Positions 52,250 through 60,584 of a stretch of DNA of 64,000 nt are shown in pieces. The notes below the pieces were generated by a model. The model did not search any database. It was given only the letters and a program-made list of their open reading frames with translations, and had not been told where the DNA came from. The stretch lies in contig JAFNXN010000014.1 of NCBI GenBank assembly GCA_017379015.1, positions 32,779 through 96,778 on the forward strand, read 5' to 3'. Origin of the DNA: Alistipes sp. (GTDB lineage: Bacteria > Bacteroidota > Bacteroidia > Bacteroidales > Rikenellaceae). Made by a program: the position numbers and the translations under genes. Each line of letters starts with the position of its first letter. The stretch's first letter is position 1.

Positions 52250-53287
52250 CTATCTTAAGCGGACGTTGAAGTCGTCGCTTAGTACCGTATTCTTTTCCAA
52301 ATTATTTAGCTTGCAGAGGGTCTTGAGTCTTACTCCATAGGTTTGCGAAATCGCTCTAAGTGTCTCGCCCTCCGAAGCGTGGTGGAGGAAGTTTTCGCCA
52401 TGCCACTCGAGTGCTTTGCGCTCGATGTAGACAATCTCGCCAGCCACGGGCTCAACACCCTTTGGCGCATCGTTAATCTTGCGAAGCAAATAGTGTGGAA
52501 TGCCAAATAGTCTGCCTATCGACTTGTACGTATCGCCCTCATTAGCAATGATATAGTTGGTGTCGTTTATCAGGTAGACATTATACCCCTCGTGCGAGTT
52601 TATCGTTATGCGGAAGTTGTTTGGGTCTGTGCCTGCATCGGCAAAAGCTGCTTGACGATCTTTAAGCAACTCGCCCTCGGTAAGGGTTATCTCCTGCTCC
52701 TTGTGTTTGTCAACGTCATACTTCTTTGCGAGATATTCGTTAAAGTGTTGACGGCCATGGCGACGGTCTAGGAGGTATAGACCCTCACTCTCGATTATCT
52801 CGATAAGCTTCTCGGCATAGGTTGGTGAGGTGGCATAGCCAGCCTCCTTTAGGCCCTTTGCCCAGTTTACATAGTCGTCGCTCTCGTATGTGTTGAATAG
52901 AAATTCGTAGCGTTTGCGCGTGTGAAGAAACTCAGCATGGTCGGCAAAAGACTCCTCTGCCGAAGAGTAGCTGCGGAAACACTCGCCCACAGCATCGTCA
53001 TCATGGTGTATCACTTCGCCCTCCCAGTTATTACCGCACTTGATTCCGAAGTGGTTGTTTGCTAGGCGTGCCAAGCGACTATTTCCTGATCCAGACTCGA
53101 GGATCGCCTGCGCCATGGTGATGCTTGCAGGGATGCCATACACCTCCATGTGCTCAATGGCAACATCAGCCCACCTGTCTATGTACTCAGCGCGTGTTGT
53201 ATTCTCTTGAGCCTGTGTAACGGTGGTGCTCAGCAGGGCAGCTAAAGCGATAATTATTGACTTCGACATTATATGAGGAGTAGTCAT
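52250..53287 (-). CDS. Glucosaminidase-domain LysM protein (cell-wall hydrolase)
   Basis: 345-aa exported peptidoglycan hydrolase. Signal peptide to about residue 26 (TVTQAQ); an internal ATG at 53269 is an equally good start. The glucosaminidase domain (about 32-180) has the catalytic Glu64 in AQAILESGSGNS, then NHFGIKCG and AGYATSPTYAEKLI. Two LysM-like domains follow (about 228-280 and 295-345; EGDTYKSIGRLFGIP, EGETLRAISQTYG). It cleaves the glycan backbone, as FlgJ/AcmA-type enzymes do. A consensus promoter precedes it. Confidence 0.9.
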   Translation of the reverse strand: MTTPHIMSKSIIIALAALLSTTVTQAQENTTRAEYIDRWADVAIEHMEVYGIPASITMAQAILESGSGNSRLARLANNHFGIKCGNNWEGEVIHHDDDAVGECFRSYSSAEESFADHAEFLHTRKRYEFLFNTYESDDYVNWAKGLKEAGYATSPTYAEKLIEIIESEGLYLLDRRHGRQHFNEYLAKKYDVDKHKEQEITLTEGELLKDRQAAFADAGTDPNNFRITINSHEGYNVYLINDTNYIIANEGDTYKSIGRLFGIPHYLLRKINDAPKGVEPVAGEIVYIERKALEWHGENFLHHASEGETLRAISQTYGVRLKTLCKLNNLEKNTVLSDDFNVRLR

Positions 53288-53314
53288 AATAGTTGTGTTA
53301 TTTTAAGTAATAGG

Positions 53315-53346
53315 CAAAGATACAATTTTAATTGCTTAAATACAAA
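53315..53346 (-). promoter_or_regulatory. Promoter of the glucosaminidase operon
   Basis: Minus strand: TTTG (complement of 53343-53346), 20 bp, TATCTTTG (complement of 53315-53322). Exact consensus about 30 bp before the start codon. Confidence 0.8.
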
Positions 53347-53391
53347 ATTTTAAGAATATAATATTGAGATAAATGGTGGCGACAAGTATGA

Positions 53392-53427
53392 AGAGAGGGG
53401 CGTTCGCTCGATTGAACACCCCTCTCT
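53392..53427 (-). terminator. Terminator of lemA
   Basis: AGAGAGGGG (53392-53400) pairs perfectly with CCCCTCTCT (53419-53427), extended inside by GTTC/GAAC. It lies 27 bp beyond the lemA stop. Confidence 0.75.
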
Positions 53428-53453
53428 TTGGTTATGTGTCGTTCCCCTTTAGA

Positions 53454-54038
53454 CTAAAATTCTACTACTGGGGCAATCTCGCTGCCCTCCTGAGCCTTGA
53501 ACATCTCGCGACGCTCAAAGCCAAAGAGCGATGCAAGAATGTTTGTTGGGAAGCGACGAATCTTCACGTTGTACTCCTTTACGGTCTCGTTGTAGCGATC
53601 GCGCTCAGTCTTGATGCGGTTCTCAGTGCCCTCGAGTTGTGTCTGGAGGTCACGGAAGTTCTCGTTTGCTTTGAGGTTGGGGTACGACTCAGATACTGCT
53701 ATGAGGCGACCAAGTGCCGAGCCTACCTCCTGCTGAGCCTTAGCCCATGCCTCAAACTCCTCGGGTGTAGCTGTTGAGGCATCAATGTTGATTGATGTGG
53801 CATTGGCGCGTGCATCAGTAACAGCCTGAAGCGTTGCACTCTCGTGCTCGGCATACCCCTTGACTGTGTTTACAAGGTTGGGAATGAGGTCCGAGCGACG
53901 CTGATACGCACTCTCAACATTTGCCCATGCCTTATCCACACTCTCCTCATAACCTACCAAGCCGTTGTAGCTCGATACTGCCCATACTGCAACCACGGCA
54001 ACGATGCCAAGGATGATCCATAAACTCTTGTTCTTCAT
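53454..54038 (-). CDS. lemA: LemA family membrane protein
   Basis: 194 aa with an N-terminal membrane anchor (about 5-24) and a helical LemA domain (about 28-180): VDKAWANVESAYQRRSDLIPNLV and EYNVKIRRFPTNILASLFGF are family signatures. LemA proteins are membrane-bound with an unclear cellular role and are often encoded beside TPM-domain proteins, as here (49 bp downstream of one). The pair may act together in the envelope. Confidence 0.93.
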   Translation of the reverse strand: MKNKSLWIILGIVAVVAVWAVSSYNGLVGYEESVDKAWANVESAYQRRSDLIPNLVNTVKGYAEHESATLQAVTDARANATSINIDASTATPEEFEAWAKAQQEVGSALGRLIAVSESYPNLKANENFRDLQTQLEGTENRIKTERDRYNETVKEYNVKIRRFPTNILASLFGFERREMFKAQEGSEIAPVVEF

Positions 54039-54087
54039 ATTCTTATTTTTTTTTGTTTGTTATCTTGCTATTTTTTATCTGCGGGCT

Positions 54088-54999
54088 CTACCAGCGTGAG
54101 CCGCCGCCACCGCCACCGAACGAACCGCCACCAAAGCCGCCGCCAAACGAGCCGCCGCCGAAGCTGCCGCCACTGCCGAAGCCTCCACCACCGAAGATTA
54201 TTGGGCCTCCGCCGCCAGTGTGTCGATCCTCATGTTTTGTGCGCTTATGTTCCGAGCCGCAGTAGCTGCACACTAGATGCTCTACAGTAGTGCGCTCGAG
54301 CGGTGTATTCTTCGTTACGATGCGCTGTTTTACCTTAAGACCGTGCTTGCCACAGTTGGGGCACTTTGTGATCTGACGCTCGTGGATGATGAATAGTACT
54401 AAGGGTAGTACCACTAGGAGGATTGTCAAAACCAAGGCAAGAAGTGCATCGTCGCCCGCCTCACCTACATCATCCCTCAATCCTTGGTCAAGCTCGCCTC
54501 CGGTGAGTAGAGAGTCTACTGCTCGTAGACCTTCGACCATGCCTGTGGAGTAGTCGCCCTCGCGGAAGTGGGGTAGCATATAGTTGCGCTGTATGCGCGT
54601 ACACATGATGTCGGGAAGTGCCGACTCGATGCCATAGCCCGTCACGAAGCGTATCTCGCGAAGGTCCTCAACTAGCAGGATACCAAGGCCATTATCGCGC
54701 TCCTTGTTGCCTACGCCCCACCTCTCGAATAGCTCCATCGCAAAGGCGTGTGGGTCGTTCGGCTCGATCTCTTTGACGGCAACGATGGCAACCTGAGCGA
54801 TGCCTCTAGTGCGCAGTGAGTAGCATAGCGAATCGAGGGTCTTGACGGCCTCGGCTGAGAGTATTCCGTCGGGGTTTGTGACGAAACGCTCTCTATTCTC
54901 TATCTGGACGTTCTCGATCTCCTCTACTCGGTATTCGCGAGCATAGACCGTCGAGATAAGGCTGATCGCAAGACATAGTATTGTAAGAGTGGTTCTCAT
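54088..54999 (-). CDS. TPM-domain (YgcG-like) membrane protein
   Basis: 303 aa. Signal peptide about 1-20, TPM domain about 35-165 (FVTNPDGILSAEAVKTLDSLCYSL, VAIVAVKEIEPNDPHAFAMELFERWGVG, RNYMLPHFREGDYSTG), one transmembrane segment near 190-212, then a short Cys4 zinc-ribbon-like segment (CPNCGKHG, CSYCGSEH) and a Gly-rich tail. The Gly-rich C-terminus is typical of this family. It starts a two-gene unit with lemA; the two are commonly paired. TPM domains have been tied to phosphatase activity in plants and to photosystem repair, but the bacterial role is unclear. Confidence 0.88.
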   Translation of the reverse strand: MRTTLTILCLAISLISTVYAREYRVEEIENVQIENRERFVTNPDGILSAEAVKTLDSLCYSLRTRGIAQVAIVAVKEIEPNDPHAFAMELFERWGVGNKERDNGLGILLVEDLREIRFVTGYGIESALPDIMCTRIQRNYMLPHFREGDYSTGMVEGLRAVDSLLTGGELDQGLRDDVGEAGDDALLALVLTILLVVLPLVLFIIHERQITKCPNCGKHGLKVKQRIVTKNTPLERTTVEHLVCSYCGSEHKRTKHEDRHTGGGGPIIFGGGGFGSGGSFGGGSFGGGFGGGSFGGGGGGSRW

Positions 55000-55017
55000 A
55001 TCTATATATATAACTCA

Positions 55018-55049
55018 AGCGAGTCGCACTTATTGTGTTTCGACTCGCT
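55018..55049 (-). terminator. Terminator of adk
   Basis: AGCGAGTCG (55018-55026) pairs perfectly with CGACTCGCT (55041-55049) shortly after the adk stop. It is followed on the minus strand by TTGAGTTAT, a weak U-tract. Confidence 0.6.
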
Positions 55050-55071
55050 CAATGAACCTATTTCGTATCTA

Positions 55072-55644
55072 TTATCGCTTTTGGTCGATAACGTTGCAAA
55101 GACGCTCAAATACCTCGTCCATAGTTCCAAGACCGTTGATCTCAGAGTATTTGCCCTGCTTTGTGTAGTGATCTGCAACTATGGCTGTCTGCTGGCGATA
55201 TACCTCGATGCGGTTGCGGATAACATCCTCCGATGCATCGTCCTTGCGACCAGAGTCCTTGCCGCGTAGCAAGATGCGCTTCACGAGCTCCTCCTCGGGA
55301 ACATCCATAAAGATCATGGCATCTACCTCAGAGTTAATCTCGGCAAGCATCTTATCGAAGATCTCTGCCTGAGCAGTGGTGCGAGGGAAGCCGTCAAAGA
55401 TGCAACCCTTGTCGGCGTGAGTGCGCATGTAGTCGCGAACCATCTCGACAACAATCGAGTCGGGGGCGAGCTCGCCACGAGAGATGTAACCCTCCATGCT
55501 GCGTCCAAGCTCTGTGCCGCGAGCGATCTCCGAGCGAATAACCTCTCCTGTAGAGATGTGATACAAGTCGTAGTGCTCTGCAAGGCGTGCAGCCTGTGTA
55601 CCCTTACCGCAACCTGGAGCACCGAAAAGTATTATGTTAAGCAT
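55072..55644 (-). CDS. adk: Adenylate kinase
   Basis: Interconverts ATP + AMP and 2 ADP, 190 aa, cytosolic. P-loop LFGAPGCGKGTQA near residue 7, AMP-site YHISTGEVIRSEIARGTELG, FDGFPRTTAQAEIFD near 80 and the LID region RKDDASEDVIRNRIEVY near 137. It is the short-LID form without zinc cysteines. Divergent from thiL with overlapping promoters. Confidence 0.95.
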   Translation of the reverse strand: MLNIILFGAPGCGKGTQAARLAEHYDLYHISTGEVIRSEIARGTELGRSMEGYISRGELAPDSIVVEMVRDYMRTHADKGCIFDGFPRTTAQAEIFDKMLAEINSEVDAMIFMDVPEEELVKRILLRGKDSGRKDDASEDVIRNRIEVYRQQTAIVADHYTKQGKYSEINGLGTMDEVFERLCNVIDQKR

Positions 55645-55731
55645 AATTACGTTTGTTTAATAATTATTTAACTTAGGCGTATTGTTCTCTTTAGTGGGTA
55701 AGAGTCTCAATACCCCTGAAAAAATTTGAGG

Positions 55732-55763
55732 CAAAGTTATGTTTTTTTTTGCAACTTTCCAAT
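55732..55763 (-). promoter_or_regulatory. Promoter of adk (overlaps the thiL promoter)
   Basis: Minus strand: ATTG (complement of 55760-55763, one mismatch), 20 bp, TAACTTTG (complement of 55732-55739). It occupies the same DNA as the plus-strand thiL promoter. Confidence 0.65.
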
Positions 55764-55779
55764 CTTAAAAGTAATTTTG
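55748..55779 (+). promoter_or_regulatory. Promoter of thiL
   Basis: TTTG (55748-55751), 20 bp, TAATTTTG (55772-55779): exact consensus, start predicted near 55786, about 24 nt before the ATG at 55810. This is what decides the thiL start. Confidence 0.8.
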
Positions 55780-55809
55780 CAAAAAAATTATAATATAACA
55801 CTCTCTTTT

Positions 55810-56838
55810 ATGAATGCTAAAAAGGGTACTGAGATAGCAGCTCTGGGCGAGTTTGCGCTGATCGATAGACTCACAAGACCTCTTTCGCGACGAAATGGCT
55901 CGACGCTGATGGGTGCGGGCGATGATGCGGCAGTTATCGATTTGGGTGACTCTGTGATGCTGCTCACCACCGACATGCTTACCGAGGGCATCGACTTCGA
56001 CCTTAGCTACTTTCCACTCAAACACCTTGGCTATAAGGCTGTGGTGCGCTGTGTGAACGATATTGTTGCGATGAATGGTCGTGCAGAGCAGATTGTTGTT
56101 GCGCTGGGCGTCTCGGCAAAGATTACGGTGGAGGCTCTTGATGAGCTCTACGTGGGTATGGAGGCGGCTTGTAAGGAGCTAGGCGTTGACCTTGTTGGTG
56201 GCGATACCACTGCCTCGATGAATGGTCTTGTGATCACTATGTCGGCTGTGGGTCGTGCGGCAAAGGAGGATGTGGTATATCGTTCGGGTGCTAAGGAGCA
56301 CGATCTAATCTGTATCACCTCAAATCTTGGTGCTGCATATATGGGTCTGCATCTGCTCGAGCGCGAGAAGCGCGTGTTGAAGGATATAGCTAATCCCGAG
56401 CCTCAGTTTGCAGGCTACGAATACCTCCTTGAACGCTACCTTAAGCCACGTGCGAGAGTCAATGTCATCAGTGCGTTGGCTGAGGCAGGAATACGTCCTA
56501 CGTCGATGATCGACCTCTCGGATGGCCTTGCTTCGGACTTGCGTCAAATATGCCTTGCATCGCAGTGTGGCGCACGTATCTACCTTGAGCGCATACCTAT
56601 TGCGCGCCAAACTACAGAGCTTGCTGAGCAGATGCATATCGACCCTGTAGTAGCCGCTTTGAATGGTGGCGAGGATCATGAGCTATTGTTCACCGTGCCA
56701 CTTGCCATGCAGGAGAAAATTATGGCTTTAGGTCTTGTCGATATAATAGGTCACATCACTCGCGAGGAGGCTGGTGTTGTGCTTGTTACACCCGATGGCG
56801 AGGGTATAGCTCTTAAGGCACAAGCCTTCGATAGGTAA
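55810..56838 (+). CDS. thiL: Thiamine-monophosphate kinase
   Basis: ATP-dependent phosphorylation of thiamine monophosphate to the diphosphate, 342 aa. N-terminal AIRS-type nucleotide/metal site GAGDDAAVIDLG and TTDMLTEGIDF, VGGDTTASMNGL near 140, DLSDGLASDLRQIC near 236 and GGEDHELLFTVP near 283. The start is the ATG at 55810, just after the promoter; an earlier in-frame start at 55726 would lie upstream of it. The stop codon shares its last base with an intergenic repeat. Confidence 0.93.
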   Translation: MNAKKGTEIAALGEFALIDRLTRPLSRRNGSTLMGAGDDAAVIDLGDSVMLLTTDMLTEGIDFDLSYFPLKHLGYKAVVRCVNDIVAMNGRAEQIVVALGVSAKITVEALDELYVGMEAACKELGVDLVGGDTTASMNGLVITMSAVGRAAKEDVVYRSGAKEHDLICITSNLGAAYMGLHLLEREKRVLKDIANPEPQFAGYEYLLERYLKPRARVNVISALAEAGIRPTSMIDLSDGLASDLRQICLASQCGARIYLERIPIARQTTELAEQMHIDPVVAALNGGEDHELLFTVPLAMQEKIMALGLVDIIGHITREEAGVVLVTPDGEGIALKAQAFDR

Positions 56839-56963
56839 TTTCTTGTGATAGTGGCGCTACTTCGCCACCTCAATCATTGGGCTGAAAGGGAAATACGCTT
56901 AGTATGTCCCTTCCAGCCCAAGTTCTTAATCGGCGGCAAATTAGCACCACTCTAACAAGAAAT
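56838..56963. repeat. Nested palindromic intergenic repeat, copy C
   Basis: Outer inverted arms ATTTCTTGTGATAGTGG and CACCACTCTAACAAGAAAT. The inner hairpin GGGCTGAAAGGGA / TCCCTTCCAGCCC has a loop carrying ATAC-GCTTA-GTAT. Almost the same design as the copy at 2013-2128 and also starting on the last base of a TAA stop. Probably the thiL terminator. Confidence 0.75.
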
Positions 56964-56974
56964 ATTCGTGGGGA

Positions 56975-57029
56975 GTTCAGGGAAAGTTCAGTGAGGATTC
57001 AGAGATAGTTCAGGGAGTGTTCAGAGTGG
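56975..57029. repeat. Five tandem 11-bp direct repeats (GTTCAGNGANN-like)
   Basis: Consecutive units start at 56975, 56986, 56997, 57008 and 57019: GTTCAGGGAAA, GTTCAGTGAGG, ATTCAGAGATA, GTTCAGGGAGT, GTTCAGAGTGG. A degenerate sixth (ATTCGTGGGGA) precedes them. The spacing is about one helical turn. It ends 67 bp before the -33 element of the OPT promoter, so it could be an array of regulator sites. Confidence 0.75.
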
Positions 57030-57096
57030 ATATTACTCTTTTTGTCTGGATTCTTTTCGATTTCTTGTTGAACTCTCCTTAAAAATTCCCTTACAC

Positions 57097-57128
57097 TTTG
57101 TGTAATATCGATATTTTTGTTATCTTTG
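57097..57128 (+). promoter_or_regulatory. Promoter of the OPT transporter gene
   Basis: TTTG (57097-57100), 20 bp, TATCTTTG (57121-57128): exact consensus. Predicted start near 57135, giving a leader of about 33 nt. Confidence 0.85.
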
Positions 57129-57167
57129 TACGATTGTATATGTACAAAATTTTAAAAACTATATCGT

Positions 57168-59153
57168 ATGACACAAGAACAACCCAAAACATCACTGCCT
57201 GAGAACGCCTATCGCGAACTTAGACAAGGTGAAGAGTATCAGCCTATTATGGCGGCAAACACTACTCCAACAGAGGTAACCCCTTATTCGGTTACAGTAG
57301 GTATCATCATGGCTGTAATATTCTCGGCAGCAGCGGCTTACCTTGGTCTTAAGGTGGGTCAGGTCTTCGAGGCTGCAATCCCTATTGCTATCATCGCAGT
57401 AGGTCTTGGACAGCTTCGTGGCAAGAAGAACATGCTTGGCCAGAACGTCATCATTCAGTCTATCGGTGCTTCGTCGGGCGTGATTGTCGCTGGTGCTATC
57501 TTCACTCTCCCAGCGCTCTACATCCTCGGTCTTGATGCACAGTTCTATCAGGTATTCCTCTCGTCGTTGCTCGGAGGTATTCTTGGTATCGTGCTGATGA
57601 TCCCATTCCGTAAGTACTTCGTTAAGGAGATGCATGGTAAGTATCCTTTCCCCGAGGCAACAGCAACCACCGAGGTGCTCGTATCGGGCGAGAAGGGTGG
57701 ATCGCAGGCTAAGATCCTCGTGGCAGCAGGACTTATCGGTGGTCTTTACGACTTTATAGTATCGACATTTGGTGCTTGGGTATCATCGATCTCAACACAG
57801 ATGTGGGGTTGGGGTAAGGCTCTTGCGGCAAATGCTAAGCTTACGCTCGGCCTAAATACCTCGGCTGCGGTGCTCGGTCTTGGCTATATCATCGGTTTGA
57901 AGTATGCGTTGATCATCGCTGGTGGTTCAGCACTTGTGTGGTTCGTGGTTATTCCATTGGTTAACCCTCTACTCTCGTTGTTCGATGCAGCAACAATCGG
58001 CGATACGCTCACTGGCATGGGTATCAACCCAGCAGAGCTTAACACCCCTGAGGGTATCTTCCGTGAGATAGGTCGTCCACTAGGTATCGGTGGTATCGCA
58101 ATGGCAGGTCTTATCGGTATCATCCGTCAGGCAGGCATCATCAAGAGTGCCCTCTCGCTAGCTAAAAACGAGCTTGGTGGTAAGAAGAGCGCAGTGGCAG
58201 AGCCACGTACTCAGCGCGACATCTCGATGAAGGTTATCATGACCGTGATCATCGCTACGCTTGTCGCTACATTGTTCTTCTTCCAGTTTGGTGTATTGAA
58301 TAACTGGTTCCAGACAATTGTTGCCCTACTCATCGTCTTTGTTATAGCATTCTTGTTCACAACCGTAGCGGCAAATGCTATCGCCATTGTGGGCTCAAAC
58401 CCTGTGTCGGGCATGACTCTAATGACGTTGATTCTATCGTCGTTGGTGCTTGTGTCAATCGGTCTTGAGGGTCAAAGTGGTATGATCGCTGCCTTGGTTA
58501 TCGGTGGTGTGGTATGTACAGCCCTCTCGATGGCGGGCGGCTTTATCACCGACCTTAAGATTGGCTACTGGCTAGGTACATCACCACGCAAGCAGGAGAC
58601 TTGGAAGTTTGTCGGCACAGCAGTATCGGCAGCTACCGTAGCTGGTGTGATGATCATCATGAATAAGACCTATGGCTTTGTTGGCGAGGATGCCTTGGTA
58701 GCTCCTCAGGCTAACGCCATGGCAGCTGTTATCAAGCCTTTGATGACTGGTGGTGCAACACCATGGTTGCTCTATGGCATTGGTGCGCTTATCGCCCTTG
58801 TGCTCACATTCATCAAGCTTCCAGCATTGCCATTTGCACTTGGTATGTTTATCCCTATGGAGCTTAACGCGCCACTTGTAGTGGGTGGTCTTGTTGCATG
58901 GGCTGTAAATCGTCACAAGAGTACTGAGCAGGCTAAGGCTAACAACAACCGTGGTACGCTCATCGCCTCGGGCTTCATCGCTGGTGGTGCGTTGATGGGT
59001 GTGGTGAGTGCCATCCTTGCATTCGCTGGTCTTGACCTAGAGCTCACAGGCTGGGCTGGCAGCACAGGTGCCGAGTATCTTGGCATCGTGATGTATGTGG
59101 CTATCATCGCCTACTTCATCTGGCATTCACGTCGTGCAAAGATCGGTGAGTAA
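57168..59153 (+). CDS. OPT family oligopeptide transporter
   Basis: 661-aa inner-membrane protein with roughly 14-16 hydrophobic segments. The N-terminal cytosolic stretch (NAYRELRQGEEYQPIM) is followed by the OPT pattern VTPYSVTVGIIMAVIFSAAAAYLG (shown as a pattern), GKYPFPEATATTEVLVSGE near 150 and SNPVSGMTLMTL near 415. OPT proteins take up oligopeptides or metal chelates by proton coupling. The next gene encodes a tripeptidase, which favours peptides. It has its own promoter and an upstream 11-bp repeat array. Confidence 0.92.
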   Translation: MTQEQPKTSLPENAYRELRQGEEYQPIMAANTTPTEVTPYSVTVGIIMAVIFSAAAAYLGLKVGQVFEAAIPIAIIAVGLGQLRGKKNMLGQNVIIQSIGASSGVIVAGAIFTLPALYILGLDAQFYQVFLSSLLGGILGIVLMIPFRKYFVKEMHGKYPFPEATATTEVLVSGEKGGSQAKILVAAGLIGGLYDFIVSTFGAWVSSISTQMWGWGKALAANAKLTLGLNTSAAVLGLGYIIGLKYALIIAGGSALVWFVVIPLVNPLLSLFDAATIGDTLTGMGINPAELNTPEGIFREIGRPLGIGGIAMAGLIGIIRQAGIIKSALSLAKNELGGKKSAVAEPRTQRDISMKVIMTVIIATLVATLFFFQFGVLNNWFQTIVALLIVFVIAFLFTTVAANAIAIVGSNPVSGMTLMTLILSSLVLVSIGLEGQSGMIAALVIGGVVCTALSMAGGFITDLKIGYWLGTSPRKQETWKFVGTAVSAATVAGVMIIMNKTYGFVGEDALVAPQANAMAAVIKPLMTGGATPWLLYGIGALIALVLTFIKLPALPFALGMFIPMELNAPLVVGGLVAWAVNRHKSTEQAKANNNRGTLIASGFIAGGALMGVVSAILAFAGLDLELTGWAGSTGAEYLGIVMYVAIIAYFIWHSRRAKIGE

Positions 59154-59205
59154 TCCTCAACCATGACTAATTTAACATTGCTAATTACTAATTGAACAAC
59201 ATACT

Positions 59206-60423
59206 ATGGATCTAAAAGAGAGATTTTTAAAGTACGTATCATTCGATACTCAGTCGGATGACAACTCAACAACATACCCTTCGACCGATAAGCAGCTTGT
59301 CTTGCTTCGTCACCTCAAGGAGGAGCTTGAGACTATCGGTCTTACTGAGGTTACGATGGATGAGCATGGCTATGTTATGGCTACGCTACCAGCAACTAAG
59401 GGCTCAGAGAATGTGCCTGTTATTGGCTTTATCTCGCATGTTGATACTGCTCCTGATATGAGTGGAGCTAATGTTAAGCCTCATGTTGTTGAGAACTACG
59501 ATGGTCGCGACATCAGACTTGGTGGCGATGTGTGGTTGCGCGTTGAGGAGTTCCCCGAGCTATCCTTCTTCAAGGGTCACACCCTCATCCACACCGATGG
59601 TACTACACTTCTTGGTGCTGACGATAAGGCGGGTGTTGCTGAGATCGTTACAGCTATGGAGTGGCTTGTGGCACACCCTGAGGTGGCTCATGGCAAGATC
59701 CGTGTAGGCTTCACGCCTGATGAGGAGATTGGTCGTGGTGTCGACTACTTCGATGTTAAGAAGTTTGCTGCCGACTTCGCATATACGATGGATGGTGGTA
59801 TGGAGGGCGAGCTCGAGTACGAGAACTTCAATGCCGCAGGTGCTAAGATCGCCATCTCTGGACGTAACGTACACCCAGGTATGGCAAAGAATAAGATGAT
59901 CAATGCCATTGACATCGCTTGCGAGCTCAACGGCTTGCTCCCAGCATCGGAGCGTCCTCAGTTCACTGAGCACTATGAGGGCTTCTTCCACTGCATCGGT
60001 ATCAAGGGTTCGGTTGAGGAGGCTGAGATTAGCTACATCATCCGCGACCACGACTCAGAGAAGTTTGAGCAGAAGAAGCAGCTTATGTGGGATGTTGTCA
60101 ACTTCCTCCAGCGCAAGTATGGCGAGAAGGTGCTCACCCTAACGCTCAAGGATCAGTACTACAACATGCGCAAGATGGTCGAGCCACATCCACAGGTTAT
60201 CGAGAAGGCTAAGCGTGCAATGATCGAGTCGGGTGTTAAGCCTCAGGTGAAGCCTATCCGTGGTGGTACAGATGGCTCGCGCCTCTCGTTCATGGGTCTG
60301 CCATGTCCTAATATCTTCACTGGTGGCATGAACTTCCATGGTCGTTACGAGTATGCATCGCTCACCACCATGCAGCGTGCGATGAATACTATTATTAACC
60401 TTGCTCGTATCTGGGCAGAGTAG
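59206..60423 (+). CDS. pepT: Peptidase T (tripeptide aminopeptidase)
   Basis: Cytosolic M20B di-zinc peptidase, 405 aa, that removes the N-terminal residue of tripeptides. Zinc motifs: FISHVDTAPD (His78, Asp80), LGADDKAGVAE near 140, FTPDEEIGRG near 173 and Asp in YTMDGG near 195. C-terminal RGGTDGSRLSFMGLPCPNIFTGG. Full family length. It lies 52 bp after the OPT gene without its own promoter, so transport and cleavage of peptides are probably co-expressed. Confidence 0.95.
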   Translation: MDLKERFLKYVSFDTQSDDNSTTYPSTDKQLVLLRHLKEELETIGLTEVTMDEHGYVMATLPATKGSENVPVIGFISHVDTAPDMSGANVKPHVVENYDGRDIRLGGDVWLRVEEFPELSFFKGHTLIHTDGTTLLGADDKAGVAEIVTAMEWLVAHPEVAHGKIRVGFTPDEEIGRGVDYFDVKKFAADFAYTMDGGMEGELEYENFNAAGAKIAISGRNVHPGMAKNKMINAIDIACELNGLLPASERPQFTEHYEGFFHCIGIKGSVEEAEISYIIRDHDSEKFEQKKQLMWDVVNFLQRKYGEKVLTLTLKDQYYNMRKMVEPHPQVIEKAKRAMIESGVKPQVKPIRGGTDGSRLSFMGLPCPNIFTGGMNFHGRYEYASLTTMQRAMNTIINLARIWAE

Positions 60424-60471
60424 TTTGTTTAGGTAAGGTGTTAGCTGCATCTACTCTTTAAAACATGTTGT

Positions 60472-60503
60472 CGATGGGCTGTGCGCTCACGTGCGGCCCA
60501 TCG
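60472..60503 (+). terminator. Hairpin after pepT
   Basis: CGATGGGC (60472-60479) pairs with GCCCATCG (60496-60503), about 50 bp after the pepT stop. The T-tract is poor. Confidence 0.45.
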
Positions 60504-60584
60504 CCTCTAGTTCATAGAGTGTTGCCTTTGATACCTTAATAACAATGAGATTTCTAATTACTCATTTCTAAGTGTAAGAGTAAT

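Larger units (their letters stand above)
56839..57167. other. Intergenic region upstream of the OPT transporter
   Basis: 329 bp containing, in order, repeat copy C, an 11-bp-period direct repeat array (56975-57029), an AT-rich stretch and the OPT promoter (57097-57128). No coding sequence is visible. Confidence 0.65.

Noticed and set aside
54053-54265. Proline-rich plus-strand frame
   Set aside because: It is the complement of the Gly-rich tail of the TPM-domain protein, which is a family trait.
56975-57029. Possible CRISPR-like array
   Set aside because: Units are 11 bp and contiguous without spacers, and there are no cas genes in the window.
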